This document shows, in pieces, positions 1 through 14,494 of a stretch of DNA of 64,000 nt. The first letter of the stretch is position 1. The number at the start of each line of letters is the position of its first letter. Both the position numbers and the translations under genes were made by a program. The stretch is taken from NCBI GenBank assembly GCA_037043235.1, contig JAWRVZ010000088.1:1116001-1180000 (forward strand), read 5' to 3'. A model generated the notes under the pieces. It saw only the letters and a program-made list of their open reading frames with translations, was not told the origin of the DNA and did no database searches. Source of the DNA: Rhodeus uyekii. Taxonomy: Eukaryota; Chordata; Actinopteri; Cypriniformes; Acheilognathidae.

Positions 1-130
1 TACATCTAAAAAGTATGTATTAGAGGCTCCATATACGCGCGTCCTCCCGCATTCGCGCGTCCACGCCTAAGCGCCTACGTTTATTTATAGCGCGTAAATT
101 TATTCACACACATACATGCATATCTATCTA

Positions 131-464
131 TGTCACAAGGCGCAGGATCGTGTGCGATGCGGAGCATACGCGGAGCCAGAAATGCAAGTAAACACTTTAT
201 TCAATAACAAAAACAAAAGCACGCGATGGTGCAAACTCAACAGAAATAACATCCACACACGACTAGGGAACATAACATTAACAATCGACAACAGGGGAGT
301 GAACATGGAGAAATTAAATACTGACTATGATTAACAGAAACACAAAACACCTGTGACTGATAAGTGCTAATGGGAACTGGGTGAGGTGAGATCAGGAACG
401 GGGAACATGTGACACAGACAAGGTAAACTAAGAGTCCAGGGTGAAAACTAACATAAACGTGACA
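131..464 (-). mobile_element. Solo LTR in array unit 1
   Basis: The 334-bp insert starts TGTCACAAGG and ends AAACGTGACA (TG...CA), and is flanked by the 5-bp direct repeat ATCTA (126-130 and 465-469). On the minus strand it carries GAATAAAGTG, a poly(A) signal placed as in an LTR R region, so it is oriented minus. No internal retroviral-type coding sequence is present. Units at 20820 and 24295 keep the uninterrupted target. Confidence 0.82.
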
Positions 465-627
465 ATCTACATCTATATTGTAAATATAAAGGGCTCCATA
501 TACATGCAGTGTAACTGCTGTCTGTTTTGAAAGTGGTAAGACTACATAAATAATGCTTAATTACATCTTTAAAATAGAAATAAAACAAAGTATTATTCAC
601 AGTATCACAGTACCATTTATTTATATA

Positions 628-630
<3 letters not shown>

Positions 631-694
<64 letters not shown>

Positions 695-835
695 ACACAC
701 ATCTATTTAGTATATATAAAAGGCTACATATAGTGTAACTGTGGTGTAACTGCAGTCTCTTTTGAAAGTGATTAGCCTATATTAATAATGCTTAATTACA
801 GCTTTAAAATAGAAATAAAACAAAGTATTATTCAC

Positions 836-886
<51 letters not shown>

Positions 887-890
887 CTCT

Positions 891-947
<57 letters not shown>
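631..947. repeat. (TA)n and (CA)n microsatellites of array unit 1
   Basis: Two (TA)n runs, about 633-684 and 897-946, flank a shorter (TA)n(CA)n run at about 845-885. The same tracts recur in each unit with different lengths, for example near 3450-3540, 6254-6300, 9065-9155, 11645-11740, 14465-14725, 20978-21026 and 24450-24690. They are the most variable part of the unit. Confidence 0.9.
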
Positions 948-953
<6 letters not shown>

Positions 954-2985
954 CACATCTATTTAGTATATATAAAAGGCTACATATACATGCAGTGTAA
1001 CTGCAGTCTCTTTTGAAAGTGATTAGCCTATACTAATAATGCTTAATTACAGCTTTAAAATAGAAATTAAACAAAGTATTTTTCGCATTAGTGAAAACTG
1101 ACCGTTAAAAGCCAAGGATGTAATTAAACCGTAAACATTTTTTTAAACTAATTACAATTTTCCAACACTTTGGGGATCAAAAAGCATAATTATAACTTAT
1201 TTTTAAGTTTAAACTCTCAAAACTTTTTAAGCTAATTAACGATAAATCTTGCTAACAATATGCTAATTCAGCAAATTCTTGCCAGCAACATGCTTATTTA
1301 TGTTAAATGTTGCTAATGACTTCAGAATTCATACTAAATCTTGCTAGCAACAAGATAATTAACATTAAATCTTGCTAGCAAAATTGATCATCAATTGATT
1401 AAAGATTAAATTATGATCAAAGAACATAACGACACCTTAGTAACTGCCTAGAAACAACGCAAGGCAATAACTAACAAGAGTATATATGCTCAAGGTCTAA
1501 TTCTTTCCATCTATCCATCTGTAAACTTTCAAAACTTTTTAAGCTTTTACAAATAAATTTAACTTTCAGGCTAGGCTTTCTCAAGCCAACTGAAGTTTAT
1601 ATCATAAACTTCCTCTATCTAGTTATTATTATTATTCTTCTTACCTAAAATTCTCAATGCATCTCCTCCTAGAGCTTTAAAGCTACAACCACTAAACTCT
1701 GCTCAGACTTCAGACCTGTTCTGACTTGAGTTGCTATCCCTTTTCAGACTGATCAGACTTATGATTTTTGATAAAACTGAAGATTAAAGTCATAAAATCT
1801 CCATAGACTTTCACTAATGAAGTGAAAACTGAATTTTAGATAGAGCGTCCACTCCATCTGTTGGTAACATCACAACATTACACCTGATATATAATACATT
1901 TCAATACAGAATGTGTGAACATGTCCATTCCAATGGGCATGCATTTTATTTTTTTTTTAAAAAAACTTGCAGGTCTACAATCGATTTTTTACTTTAATTA
2001 GTAAGTTACATCTCTCTATTTTACATTCATAATATCACAAAATTACACCCCTGTCAGTGAGAGCACTGAAGTTTGAACGAATCAGAGCGCTGCAATTCAA
2101 AGCCTCAAAGCTTTTCAAAGACGCCATTACTGCTGGAGAGAGAGATCATAATCTCCTAAAATAGATTTATGTGAGAGAGTTTATGATCAAACGGAAATTG
2201 TTTCCGTTTATCAAGTAACCGCTGCAGCGTGTTTCCTTGAAGATTTATGCACTTATATGGCCAAATTCTGACTCTCATTCGTCTTTACTCGGCAACGGAG
2301 TACATTACTATGGGGAAGGTAAGTGAAGTTTAAACGCGCGTCCTCCTGGACTCGCGCCAACGCATAACCGTCTAAGCACCTACGTTTATTTATAGCGCTC
2401 ATTTATGTACTTTATTGCCGAATTCTGACTCTCGCTCGTGTTTGCACGGGGAAGACACATGTAAAAAGGCTTCCCTGAGCAGCGCGCGCGCTGACTCTCT
2501 TCAAATGCAGCGTCTAACAGTCAAAGTTATTTATAACTAATTCTTGAGTATATAGTTACATTGTGTTAATTCTTTTATCTGCTTTTAACTAAAGTCTGAC
2601 TCCTGTTCTCGAGTTCAAACGCGCTTCCTGAGCAGATTCGCTGATAGATCGATGTTTTGTGAACACTTAAACAATAAATGAAATAAGGTATTTAAAAGGA
2701 TGCAAAAACGATGGCAGATCGATTCAAACTGTAAACTGCTTGAGATTAAAAAAAACTGCATTACTCTGCTGCATTACATGAGCAGGAATTATTTAAAAAA
2801 TACTAATATTTAAGTTATTTTGTTTCCCATGGAGGAAGGCTTTATACAAATATTACATTGCGTTGATTCCTTTATCTGCTATAATTGCCGTGTTGAACTG
2901 AAGTCTGACATGGCAGATCGAGTCAATCTGAAAACTGCTTGAGATTAGAAAAAACTGCATTACTCTCCTCATTGTACTTTAGCAG

Positions 2986-3304
2986 CAGTGGCGTAGCCAC
3001 GGGGGGGCCTGGGTGGGCCTGGGCCCCCTCATTTACATGTGCGGCCCCCTCAGATTTTCAATTGTTTAAAATCGCGACTGTGAAAACTAAATTGAAAACA
3101 TTTACAGCTGCACAAGACGATCGCAACGCACCCCCACAGTCAACAATAGCGCGTTGCGTGTAACACTATAACCAGTCTGGCTGAATGGTTAAGTCGATGG
3201 ACTAACAATCCAATGCGGTTTGCATGCGCAGGTTCGAATCCAGCCGATTACGTTATGCTCAGGCCCCCTCATTTTAAGCTGGGCCCCCTCAAAAATAAAA
3301 TTCT
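2986..3304. repeat. GC-rich joining block G1 (short-unit type)
   Basis: This block replaces the first part of a long unit. It begins cagtggcgtagccacggg, contains several GGGCCCCCTC-type motifs near both ends, and ends cccctcaaaaataaaattc before the unit resumes at tttagtatatat. The starting motif resembles termini of fish DNA elements but no matching inverted end is present. It contains a tRNA-Ser-like sequence at 3171-3252. Confidence 0.7.
3171..3252 (+). pseudogene. tRNA-Ser-like pseudogene in block G1
   Basis: The 82-bp stretch has an A box (tggctgaatgg), a D-loop followed by gatggactaacaatcca, a long variable arm and a perfect B box (ggttcgaatcc), all in serine-tRNA arrangement. The 7-base anticodon loop reads ctaacaa, so the anticodon position is AAC. 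The 5' acceptor strand (accagtc) does not pair with the 3' strand (cgattac), and the T stem has one mismatch. It is therefore read as a pseudogene or the head of a SINE, not a working tRNA. Confidence 0.6.
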
Positions 3305-3437
3305 TTTAGTATATATAAAAGGCTACATATAGTGTAACTGTGGTGTAACTGCAGTCTCTTTTGAAAGTGATTAGCCTATATTAATAATGCTTAATTACAG
3401 CTTTAAAATAGAAATAAAACAAAGTATTATTCACAGT

Positions 3438-3486
<49 letters not shown>

Positions 3487-3498
3487 CTCTATACATAT

Positions 3499-3545
<47 letters not shown>

Positions 3546-5761
3546 CACATCTATTTAGTATATATAAAAGGCTACATATACATGCAGTGTAACTGCAGTC
3601 TCTTTTGAAAGTGATTAGCCTATACTAATAATGCTTAATTACAGCTTTAAAATAGAAATTAAACAAAGTATTTTTCGCATTAGTGAAAACTGACCGTTAA
3701 AAGCCAAGGATGTAATTAAACCGTAAACATTTTTTTAAACTAATTACAATTTTCCAACACTTTGGGGATCAAAAAGCATAATTATAACTTTTTTTTAAGT
3801 TTAAACTCTCAAAACTTTTTAAGCTAATTAACGATAAATCTTGCTAACAATATGCTAATTCAGCAAATTCTTGCCAGCAACATGCTTATTTATGTTAAAT
3901 GTTGCTAATGACTTCAGAATTCATACTAAATCTTGCTAGCAACAAGATAATTAACATTAAATATTGCTAGCAAAATTGATCATCAATTGATTAAAGATTA
4001 AATTATGATCAAAGAACATAACGACACCTTAGTAACTGCCTAGAAACAACGCAAGGCAATAACTAACAAGAGTATATATGCTCAAGATCTAATTCTTTCC
4101 ATCTATCCATCTGTAAACTTTCAAAACTTTTTAAGCTTTTACAAATAAATTTAACTTTCAGGCTAGGCTTTCTCAAGCCAACTGAAGTTTATATCATAAA
4201 CTTCCTCTATCTAGTTATTATTATTCTTCTTACCTAAAATTCTCAATGCATCTCCTCCTAGAGCTTTAAAGCTACAACCACTAAACTCTGCTCAGACTTC
4301 AGACCTGTTCTGACTTGAGTTGCTATCCCTTTTCAGACTGATCAGACTTATGATTTTTGATAAAACTGAAGATTAAAGTCATAAAATCTCCATAGACTTT
4401 CACTAATGAAGTGAAAACTGAATTTTAGATAGAGCGTCCACTCCATCTGTTGGTAACATCACAACATTACACCTGATATATAATACATTTCAATACAGTA
4501 TGTGTGAACATGTCCATTCCAATGGGCATGCATTTTATTTTTTTAAATCCTGAAAAAAAACTTGCAGGTCTACAATCGATTTTTTACTTTAATTAGTAAG
4601 TTAAATCTCTCTATTTTACATTCATAATATCACAAAATTACACCCCTGTCAGTGAGAGCACTGAAGTTTGAACGAATCAGAGCGCTGCAATTCAAAGCCT
4701 CAAAGCTTTTCAAAGACGCCATTACTGCTGGAGAGAGAGATCATAATCTCCTAAAATAGATTTATGTGAGAGAGTTTATGATCAAACGGAAATTGTTTCC
4801 GATTATCAAGTAACCGCTGCAGCGTGTTTCCTTGAAGATTTATGCACTTATATGGCCAAATTCTGACTCTCATTCGTCTTTACTCGGCAACGGAGTACAT
4901 TACTATGGGGAAGGTAAGTGAAGTTTAAACGCGCGTCCTCCTGGACTCGCGCCAAAGCATAACCGTCTAAGCACCTACGTTTATTTATAGCGCTCATTTA
5001 TGTACTTTATTGCCGAATTCTGACTCTCGCTCGTGAGTCAATATACATTGGAAAAGGCTTCCCTGAGCAGCGCGCGCGCTGACTCTCTTCAAATGCAGCG
5101 TCTAACAGTCAAAGTTATTTATAACTAATTCTTGAGTATATAGTTACATTGTGTTAATTCTTTTATCTGCTTTTAACTAAAGTCTGACTCCTGTTCTCGA
5201 GTTCAAACGCGCTTCCTGAGCAGATTCGCTGATAGATCGATGTTTTGTGAACACTTAAACAATAAATGAAATAAGGTATTTTAAAGGATGCAAAAACATG
5301 GCAGATCGATTCAAACTGTAAACTGCTTGAGATAAAAAAAAACTGCATTACTCTGCTGCATTACATGAGCAGGAATTATTTAAAAAATACTAATATTTAA
5401 GTTATTTTGTTTCCCATGGAGGAAGGCTTTATACAAATATTACATTGCGTTGATTCCTTTATCTGCTATAATTGCCGTGTTGAACTGAAGTCTGACATGG
5501 CAGATCGAGTCAATCTGAAAACTGCTTGAGATTAGAAAAAACTGCATTACTCTCCTCATTGTACTTTAGCAGGAATTATTTTAAAAATACTAATATTTAA
5601 GTTTGTTTCCCATGAAGGAAGGATTTACATATACATCTAAAAAGTATGTATTAGAGGCTCCATATACGCGCGTCCTCCCGCATTCGCGCGTCCACGCCTA
5701 AGCGCCTACGTTTATTTATAGCGCGTAAATTTATTCACACACATACATGCATATCTATCTA

Positions 5762-6095
5762 TGTCACAAGGCGCAGGATCGTGTGCGATGCGGAGCATAC
5801 GCGGAGCCAGAAATGCAAGTAAACACTTTATTCAATAACAAAAACAAAAGCACGCGATGGTGCAAACTCAACAGAAATAACATCCACACACGACTAGGGA
5901 ACATAACATTAACAATCGACAACAGGGGAGTGAACATGGAGAACTTAAATACTGACTATGATTAACAGAAACACAAAACACCTGTGACTGATAAGTGCTA
6001 ATGGGAACTGGGTGAGGTGAGATCAGGAACGGGGAACATGTGACACAGACAAGGTAAACTAAGAGTCCAGGGTGAAAACTAACATAAACGTGACA
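5762..6095 (-). mobile_element. Solo LTR in array unit 3
   Basis: Same 334-bp LTR with the same ATCTA target duplication as at 131-464. The two differ by very few bases (for example gagaaatt against gagaactt near the middle), as expected if the LTR was copied with the unit rather than inserted twice. Confidence 0.82.
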
Positions 6096-6245
6096 ATCTA
6101 CATCTATATTGTAAATATAAAGGGCTCCATATACATGCAGTGTAACTGCTGTCTGTTTTGAAAGTGGTAAGACTACATAAATAATGCTTAATTACATCTT
6201 TAAAATAGAAATAAAACAAAGTATTATTCACAGTATCACAGTACC

Positions 6246-6309
<64 letters not shown>

Positions 6310-6450
6310 ACACACATCTATTTAGTATATATAAAAGGCTACATATAGTGTAACTGTGGTGTAACTGCAGTCTCTTTTGAAAGTGATTAGCCTATATTAA
6401 TAATGCTTAATTACAGCTTTAAAATAGAAATAAAACAAAGTATTATTCAC

Positions 6451-6505
<55 letters not shown>

Positions 6506-6513
6506 CTCTATAC

Positions 6514-6571
<58 letters not shown>

Positions 6572-8609
6572 CACATCTATTTAGTATATATAAAAGGCTA
6601 CATATACATGCAGTGTAACTGCAGTCTCTTTTGAAAGTGATTAGCCTATACTAATAATGCTTAATTACAGCTTTAAAATAGAAATTAAACAAAGTATTTT
6701 TCGCATTAGTGAAAACTGACCGTTAAAAGCCAAGGATGTAATTAAACCGTAAACATTTTTTTAAACTAATTACAATTTTCCAACACTTTGGGGATCAAAA
6801 AGCATAATTATAACTTATTTTTAAGTTTAAACTCTCAAAACTTTTTAAGCTAATTAACGATAAATCTTGCTAACAATATGCTAATTCAGCAAATTCTTGC
6901 CAGCAACATGCTTATTTATGTTAAATGTTGCTAATGACTTCAGAATTCATACTAAATCTTGCTAGCAACAAGATAATTAACATTAAATCTTGCTAGCAAA
7001 ATTGATCATCAATTGATTAAAGATTAAATTATGATCAAAGAACATAACGACACCTTAGTAACTGCCTAGAAACAACGCAAGGCAATAACTAACAAGAGTA
7101 TATATGCTCAAGGTCTAATTCTTTCCATCTATCCATCTGTAAACTTTCAAAACTTTTTAAGCTTTTACAAATAAATTTAACTTTCAGGCTAGGCTTTCTC
7201 AAGCCAACTGAAGTTTATATCATAAACTTCCTCTATCTAGTTATTATTATTATTCTTCTTACCTAAAATTCTCAATGCATCTCCTCCTAGAGCTTTAAAG
7301 CTACAACCACTAAACTCTGCTCAGACTTCAGACCTGTTCTGACTTGAGTTGCTATCCCTTTTCAGACTGATCAGACTTATGATTTTTGATAAAACTGAAG
7401 ATTAAAGTCATAAAATCTCCATAGACTTTCACTAATGAAGTGAAAACTGAATTTTAGATAGAGCGTCCACTCCATCTGTTGGTAACATCACAACATTACA
7501 CCTGATATATAATACATTTCAATACAGTATGTGTGAACATGTCCATTCCAATGGGCATGCATTTTATTTTTTTAAATCCTGAAAAAAAACTTGCAGGTCT
7601 ACAATCGATTTTTTACTTTAATTAGTAAGTTAAATCTCTCTATTTTACATTCATAATATCACAAAATTACACCCCTGTCAGTGAGAGCACTGAAGTTTGA
7701 ACGAATCAGAGCGCTGCAATTCAAAGCCTCAAAGCTTTTCAAAGACGCCATTACTGCTGGAGAGAGAGATCATAATCTCCTAAAATAGATTTATGTGAGA
7801 GAGTTTATGATCAAACGGAAATTGTTTCCGATTATCAAGTAACCGCTGCAGCGTGTTTCCTTGAAGATTTATGCACTTATATGGCCAAATTCTGACTCTC
7901 ATTCGTCTTTACTCGGCAACGGAGTACATTACTATGGGGAAGGTAAGTGAAGTTTAAACGCGCGTCCTCCTGGACTCGCGCCAACGCATAACCGTCTAAG
8001 CACCTACGTTTATTTATAGCGCTCATTTATGTACTTTATTGCCGAATTCTGACTCTCGCTCGTGTTTGCACGGGGAAGACACATGTAAAAAGGCTTCCCT
8101 GAGCAGCGCGCGCGCTGACTCTCTTCAAATGCAGCGTCTAACAGTCAAAGTTATTTATAACTAATTCTTGAGTATATAGTTACATTGTGTTAATTCTTTT
8201 ATCTGCTTTTAACTAAAGTCTGACTCCTGTTCTCGAGTTCAAACGCGCTTCCTGAGCAGATTCGCTGATAGATCGATGTTTTGTGAACACTTAAACAATA
8301 AATGAAATAAGGTATTTAAAAGGATGCAAAAACGATGGCAGATCGATTCAAACTGTAAACTGCTTGAGATTAAAAAAAACTGCATTACTCTGCTGCATTA
8401 CATGAGCAGGAATTATTTAAAAAATACTAATATTTAAGTTATTTTGTTTCCCATGGAGGAAGGCTTTATACAAATATTACATTGCGTTGATTCCTTTATC
8501 TGCTATAATTGCCGTGTTGAACTGAAGTCTGACATGGCAGATCGAGTCAATCTGAAAACTGCTTGAGATTAGAAAAAACTGCATTACTCTCCTCATTGTA
8601 CTTTAGCAG

Positions 8610-8928
8610 CAGTGGCGTAGCCACGGGGGGGCCTGGGTGGGCCTGGGCCCCCTCATTTACATGTGCGGCCCCCTCAGATTTTCAATTGTTTAAAATCGCG
8701 ACTGTGAAAACTAAATTGAAAACATTTACAGCTGCACAAGACGATCGCAACGCACCCCCACAGTCAACAATAGCGCGCTGCGTGTTACACTATAACCAGT
8801 CTGGCTGAATGGTTAAGGCGATGGACTAACAATCCAATGCGGTTTTCATGCGCAGGTTCGAATCCAGCCGATTACGTTATGCTCAGGCCCCCTCATTTTA
8901 AGCTGGGCCCCCTCAAAAATAAAATTCT
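8610..8928. repeat. GC-rich joining block G2
   Basis: Near-identical to the block at 2986-3304 and placed at the same junction between a unit end (tttagcag) and a truncated unit start (tttagtatat). It differs at a few positions, including inside the tRNA-like segment. Confidence 0.7.
8795..8876 (+). pseudogene. tRNA-Ser-like pseudogene in block G2
   Basis: Same structure as the copy in G1. Here the D arm reads ttaaggcg as in genuine serine tRNAs (G1 has ttaagtcg), and the variable arm is ttttcatg. Boxes A and B are intact; the acceptor stem is again unpaired. Confidence 0.6.
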
Positions 8929-9061
8929 TTTAGTATATATAAAAGGCTACATATAGTGTAACTGTGGTGTAACTGCAGTCTCTTTTGAAAGTGATTAGCC
9001 TATATTAATAATGCTTAATTACAGCTTTAAAATAGAAATAAAACAAAGTATTATTCACAGT

Positions 9062-9108
<47 letters not shown>

Positions 9109-9116
9109 CTCTATAC

Positions 9117-9160
<44 letters not shown>

Positions 9161-11189
9161 CACATCTATTTAGTATATATAAAAGGCTACATATACATGC
9201 AGTGTAACTGCAGTCTCTTTTGAAAGTGATTAGCCTATACTAATAATGCTTAATTACAGCTTTAAAATAGAAATTAAACAAAGTATTTTTCGCATTAGTG
9301 AAAACTGACCGTTAAAAGCCAAGGATGTAATTAAACCGTAAACATTTTTTTAAACTAATTACAATTTTCCAACACTTTGGGGATCAAAAAGCATAATTAT
9401 AACTTTTTTTTAAGTTTAAACTCTCAAAACTTTTTAAGCTAATTAACGATAAATCTTGCTAACAATATGCTAATTCAGCAAATTCTTGCCAGCAACATGC
9501 TTATTTATGTTAAATGTTGCTAATGACTTCAGAATTCATACTAAATCTTGCTAGCAACAAGATAATTAACATTAAATATTGCTAGCAAAATTGATCATCA
9601 ATTGATTAAAGATTAAATTATGATCAAAGAACATAACGACACCTTAGTAACTGCCTAGAAACAACGCAAGGCAATAACTAACAAGAGTATATATGCTCAA
9701 GATCTAATTCTTTCCATCTATCCATCTGTAAACTTTCAAAACTTTTTAAGCTTTTACAAATAAATTTAACTTTCAGGCTAGGCTTTCTCAAGCCAACTGA
9801 AGTTTATATCATAAACTTCCTCTATCTAGTTATTATTATTATTCTTCTTACCTAAAATTCTCAATGCATCTCCTCCTAGAGCTTTAAAGCTACAACCACT
9901 AAACTCTGCTCAGACTTCAGACCTGTTCTGACTTGAGTTGCTATCCCTTTTCAGACTGATCAGACTTATGATTTTTGATAAAACTGAAGATTAAAGTCAT
10001 AAAATCTCCATAGACTTTCACTAATGAAGTGAAAACTGAATTTTAGATAGAGCGTCCACTCCATCTGTTGGTAACATCACAACATTACACCTGATATATA
10101 ATACATTTCAATACAGTATGTGTGAACATGTCCATTCCAATGGGCATGCATTTTATTTTTTTAAATCCTGAAAAAAAACTTGCAGGTCTACAATCGATTT
10201 TTTACTTTAATTAGTAAGTTAAATCTCTCTATTTTACATTCATAATATCACAAAATTACACCCCTGTCAGTGAGAGCACTGAAGTTTGAACGAATCAGAG
10301 CGCTGCAATTCAAAGCCTCAAAGCTTTTCAAAGACGCCATTACTGCTGGAGAGAGAGATCATAATCTCCTAAAATAGATTTATGTGAGAGAGTTTATGAT
10401 CAAACGGAAATTGTTTCCGATTATCAAGTAACCGCTGCAGCGTGTTTCCTTGAAGATTTATGCACTTATATGGCCAAATTGTGACTCTCATTCGTCTTTA
10501 CTCGGCAAAGGAGTACATTACTATGGGGAAGGTAGGTGAAGTTTAAACGCGCGCCTCCTGGACTCGCGCCAAAGCATAACCGTCTAAGCACCTACGTTTA
10601 TTTATAGCGCTCATTTATGTACTTTATTGCCGAATTCTGACTCTCGCTCGTGAGTCAATATACATTGGAAAAGGCTTCCCTGAGCAGCGCGCGCGCTGAC
10701 TCTCTTCAAATGCAGCGTCTAACAGTCAAAGTTATTTATAACTAATTCTTGAGTATATAGTTACATTGTGTTAATTCTTTTATCTGCTTTTAACTAAAGT
10801 CTGACTCCTGTTCTCGAGTTCAAACGCGCTTCCTGAGCAGATTCGCTGATAGATCGATGTTTTGTGAACACTTAAACAGTAAATGAAATAAGATTTTTAA
10901 AGGATGCAAAAAACATGGCAGATCGATTCAAACTGTAAACTGCTTGAGATTAAAAAAAACTGCATTACTCTGCTGCATTACATGAGCAGGAATTATTTAA
11001 AAAATACTAATATTTAAGTTATTTTGTTTCCCATGGAGGAAGGCTTTATACAAATATTACATTGCGTTGATTCCTTTATCTGCTATAATTGCCGTGTTGA
11101 ACTGAAGTCTGACATGGCAGATCGAGTCAATCTGAAAACTGCTTGAGATTAGAAAAAACTGCATTACTCTCCTCATTGTACTTTAGCAG

Positions 11190-11508
11190 CAGTGGCGTAG
11201 CCACGGGGGGGCCTGGGTGGGCCTGGGCCCCCTCATTTACATGTGCGGCCCCCTCAGATTTTCAATTGTTTAAAATCGCGACTGTGAAAACTAAATTGAA
11301 AACATTTACAGCTGCACAAGACGATCGCAACGCACCCCCACAGTCAACAATAGCGCGCTGCGTGTTACACTATAACCAGTCTGGCTGAATGGTTAAGGCG
11401 ATGGACTAACAATCCAATGCGGTTTTCATGCGCAGGTTCGAATCCAGCCGTTTACGTTATGCTCAGGCCCCCTCATTTTAAGCTGGGCCCCCTCAAAAAT
11501 AAAATTCT
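11190..11508. repeat. GC-rich joining block G3
   Basis: Third copy, exactly 2580 bp after G2, so the unit between them has kept its length. It is nearly identical to G2, which marks the G2-G3 unit as the most recent duplication among the three. Confidence 0.7.
11375..11456 (+). pseudogene. tRNA-Ser-like pseudogene in block G3
   Basis: Almost identical to the G2 copy, differing at the 3' end (gccgtttacg against gccgattacg). Boxes A and B are intact and the acceptor stem does not pair. Confidence 0.6.
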
Positions 11509-11641
11509 TTTAGTATATATAAAAGGCTACATATAGTGTAACTGTGGTGTAACTGCAGTCTCTTTTGAAAGTGATTAGCCTATATTAATAATGCTTAATT
11601 ACAGCTTTAAAATAGAAATAAAACAAAGTATTATTCACAGT

Positions 11642-11692
<51 letters not shown>

Positions 11693-11696
11693 CTCT

Positions 11697-11745
<49 letters not shown>

Positions 11746-13972
11746 CACATCTATTTAGTATATATAAAAGGCTACATATACATGCAGTGTAACTGCAGTC
11801 TCTTTTGAAAGTGATTAGCCTATACTAATAATGCTTAATTACAGCTTTAAAATAGAAATTAAACAAAGTATTTTTCGCATTAGTGAAAACTGACCGTTAA
11901 AAGCCAAGGATGTAATTAAACCGTAAACATTTTTTTAAACTAATTACAATTTTCCAACACTTTGGGGATCAAAAAGCATAATTATAACTTTTTTTTAAGT
12001 TTAAACTCTCAAAACTTTTTAAGCTAATTAACGATAAATCTTGCTAACAATATGCTAATTCAGCAAATTCTTGCCAGCAACATGCTTATTTATGTTAAAT
12101 GTTGCTAATGACTTCAGAATTCATACTAAATCTTGCTAGCAACAAGATAATTAACATTAAATATTGCTAGCAAAATTGATCATCAATTGATTAAAGATTA
12201 AATTATGATCAAAGAACATAACGACACCTTAGTAACTGCCTAGAAACAACGCAAGGCAATAACTAACAAGAGTATATATGCTCAAGATCTAATTCTTTCC
12301 ATCTATCCATCTGTAAACTTTCAAAACTTTTTAAGCTTTTACAAATAAATTTAACTTTCAGGCTAGGCTTTCTCAAGCCAACTGAAGTTTATATCATAAA
12401 CTTCCTCTATCTAGTTATTATTATTATTCTTCTTACCTAAAATTCTCAATGCATCTCCTCCTAGAGCTTTAAAGCTACAACCACTAAACTCTGCTCAGAC
12501 TTCAGACCTGTTCTGACTTGAGTTGCTATCCCTTTTCAGACTGATCAGACTTATGATTTTTGATAAAACTGAAGATTAAAGTCATAAAATCTCCATAGAC
12601 TTTCACTAATGAAGTGAAAACTGAATTTTAGATAGAGCGTCCACTCCATCTGTTGGTAACATCACAACATTACACCTGATATATAATACATTTCAATACA
12701 GTATGTGTGAACATGTCCATTCCAATGGGCATGCATTTTATTTTTTTAAATCCTGAAAAAAAACTTGCAGGTCTACAATCGATTTTTTACTTTAATTAGT
12801 AAGTTAAATCTCTCTATTTTACATTCATAATATCACAAAATTACACCCCTGTCAGTGAGAGCACTGAAGTTTGAACGAATCAGAGCGCTGCAATTCAAAG
12901 CCTCAAAGCTTTTCAAAGACGCCATTACTGCTGGAGAGAGAGATCATAATCTCCTAAAATAGATTTATGTGAGAGAGTTTATGATCAAACGGAAATTGTT
13001 TCCGATTATCAAGTAACCGCTGCAGCGTGTTTCCTTGAAGATTTATGCACTTATATGGCCAAATTCTGACTCTCATTCGTCTTTACTCGGCAAAGGAGTA
13101 CATTACTATGGGGAAGGTAAGTGAAGTTTAAACGCGCGTCCTCCTGGACTCGCGCCAACGCATAACCGTCTAAGCACCTACGTTTATTTATAGCGCTCAT
13201 TTATGTACTTTATTGCCGAATTCTGACTCTCGCTCGTGTGTTCATGGGGAAGACACATGTAAAAAGGCTTCCCTGAGCAGCGCGCGCGCTGACTCTCTTC
13301 AAATGCAGCGTCTAACAGTCAAAGTTATTTATAACTAATTCTTGAGTATATAGTTACATTGTGTTAATTCTTTTATCTGCTTTTAACTAAAGTCTGACTC
13401 CTGTTCTCGAGTTCAAACGCGCTTCCTGAGCAGATTCGCTGATAGATCGATGTTTTGTGAACACTTAAACAATAAATGAAATAAGGTATTTAAAAGGATG
13501 CAAAAACGATGGCAGATCGATTCAAACTGTAAACTGCTTGAGATTAAAAAAAACTGCATTACTCTGCTGCATTACATGAGCAGGAATTATTTAAAAAATA
13601 CTAATATTTAAGTTATTTTGTTTCCCATGGAGGAAGGCTTTATACAAATATTACATTGCGTTGATTCCTTTATCTGCTATAATTGCCGTGTTGAACTGAA
13701 GTCTGACATGGCAGATCGAGTCAATCTGAAAACTGCTTGAGATTAGAAAAAACTGCATTACTCTCCTCATTGTACTTTAGCAGGAATTATTTTAAAAATA
13801 CTAATATTTAAGTTTGTTTCCCATGAAGGAAGGATTTACATATACATCTAAAAAGTATGTATTAGAGGCTCCATATACGCGCGTCCTCCCGCATTCGCGC
13901 GTCCACGCCTAAGCGCCTACGTTTATTTATAGCGCGTAAATTTATTCACACACATACATGCATATCTATCTA

Positions 13973-14306
13973 TGTCACAAGGCGCAGGATCGTGTGCGAT
14001 GCGGAGCATACGCGGAGCCAGAAATGCAAGTAAACACTTTATTCAATAACAAAAACAAAAGCACGCGATGGTGCAAACTCAACAGAAATAACATCCACAC
14101 ACGACTAGGGAACATAACATTAACAATCGACAACAGGGGAGTGAACATGGAGAACTTAAATACTGACTATGATTAACAGAAACACAAAACACCTGTGACT
14201 GATAAGTGCTAATGGGAACTGGGTGAGGTGAGATCAGGAACGGGGAACATGTGACACAGACAAGGTAAACTAAGAGTCCAGGGTGAAAACTAACATAAAC
14301 GTGACA
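13973..14306 (-). mobile_element. Solo LTR in array unit 6
   Basis: Third copy of the 334-bp LTR at the identical position in its unit, again between ATCTA repeats. It shares the gagaactt variant with the unit 3 copy, grouping these two. Confidence 0.82.
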
Positions 14307-14463
14307 ATCTACATCTATATTGTAAATATAAAGGGCTCCATATACATGCAGTGTAACTGCTGTCTGTTTTGAAAGTGGTAAGACTACATAAATAATGCTT
14401 AATTACATCTTTAAAATAGAAATAAAACAAAGTATTATTCACAGTATCACAGTACCATTTATT

Positions 14464-14494
<31 letters not shown>

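Noticed and set aside
553..1000. Open frames made of repeating Ile-Tyr and Thr-His residues
   Set aside because: They are translations of (TA)n and (CA)n microsatellites and recur in every unit with the repeat length.
2939..3163. 74-81 codon frame repeated at 2939, 8563 and 11143
   Set aside because: It crosses the junction between a unit end and the GC-rich block, has no domain, and is repeated only because the block is.
3171..3252. Functional tRNA gene
   Set aside because: The acceptor stem does not pair and the T and anticodon stems each have a mismatch, so it is called a pseudogene.
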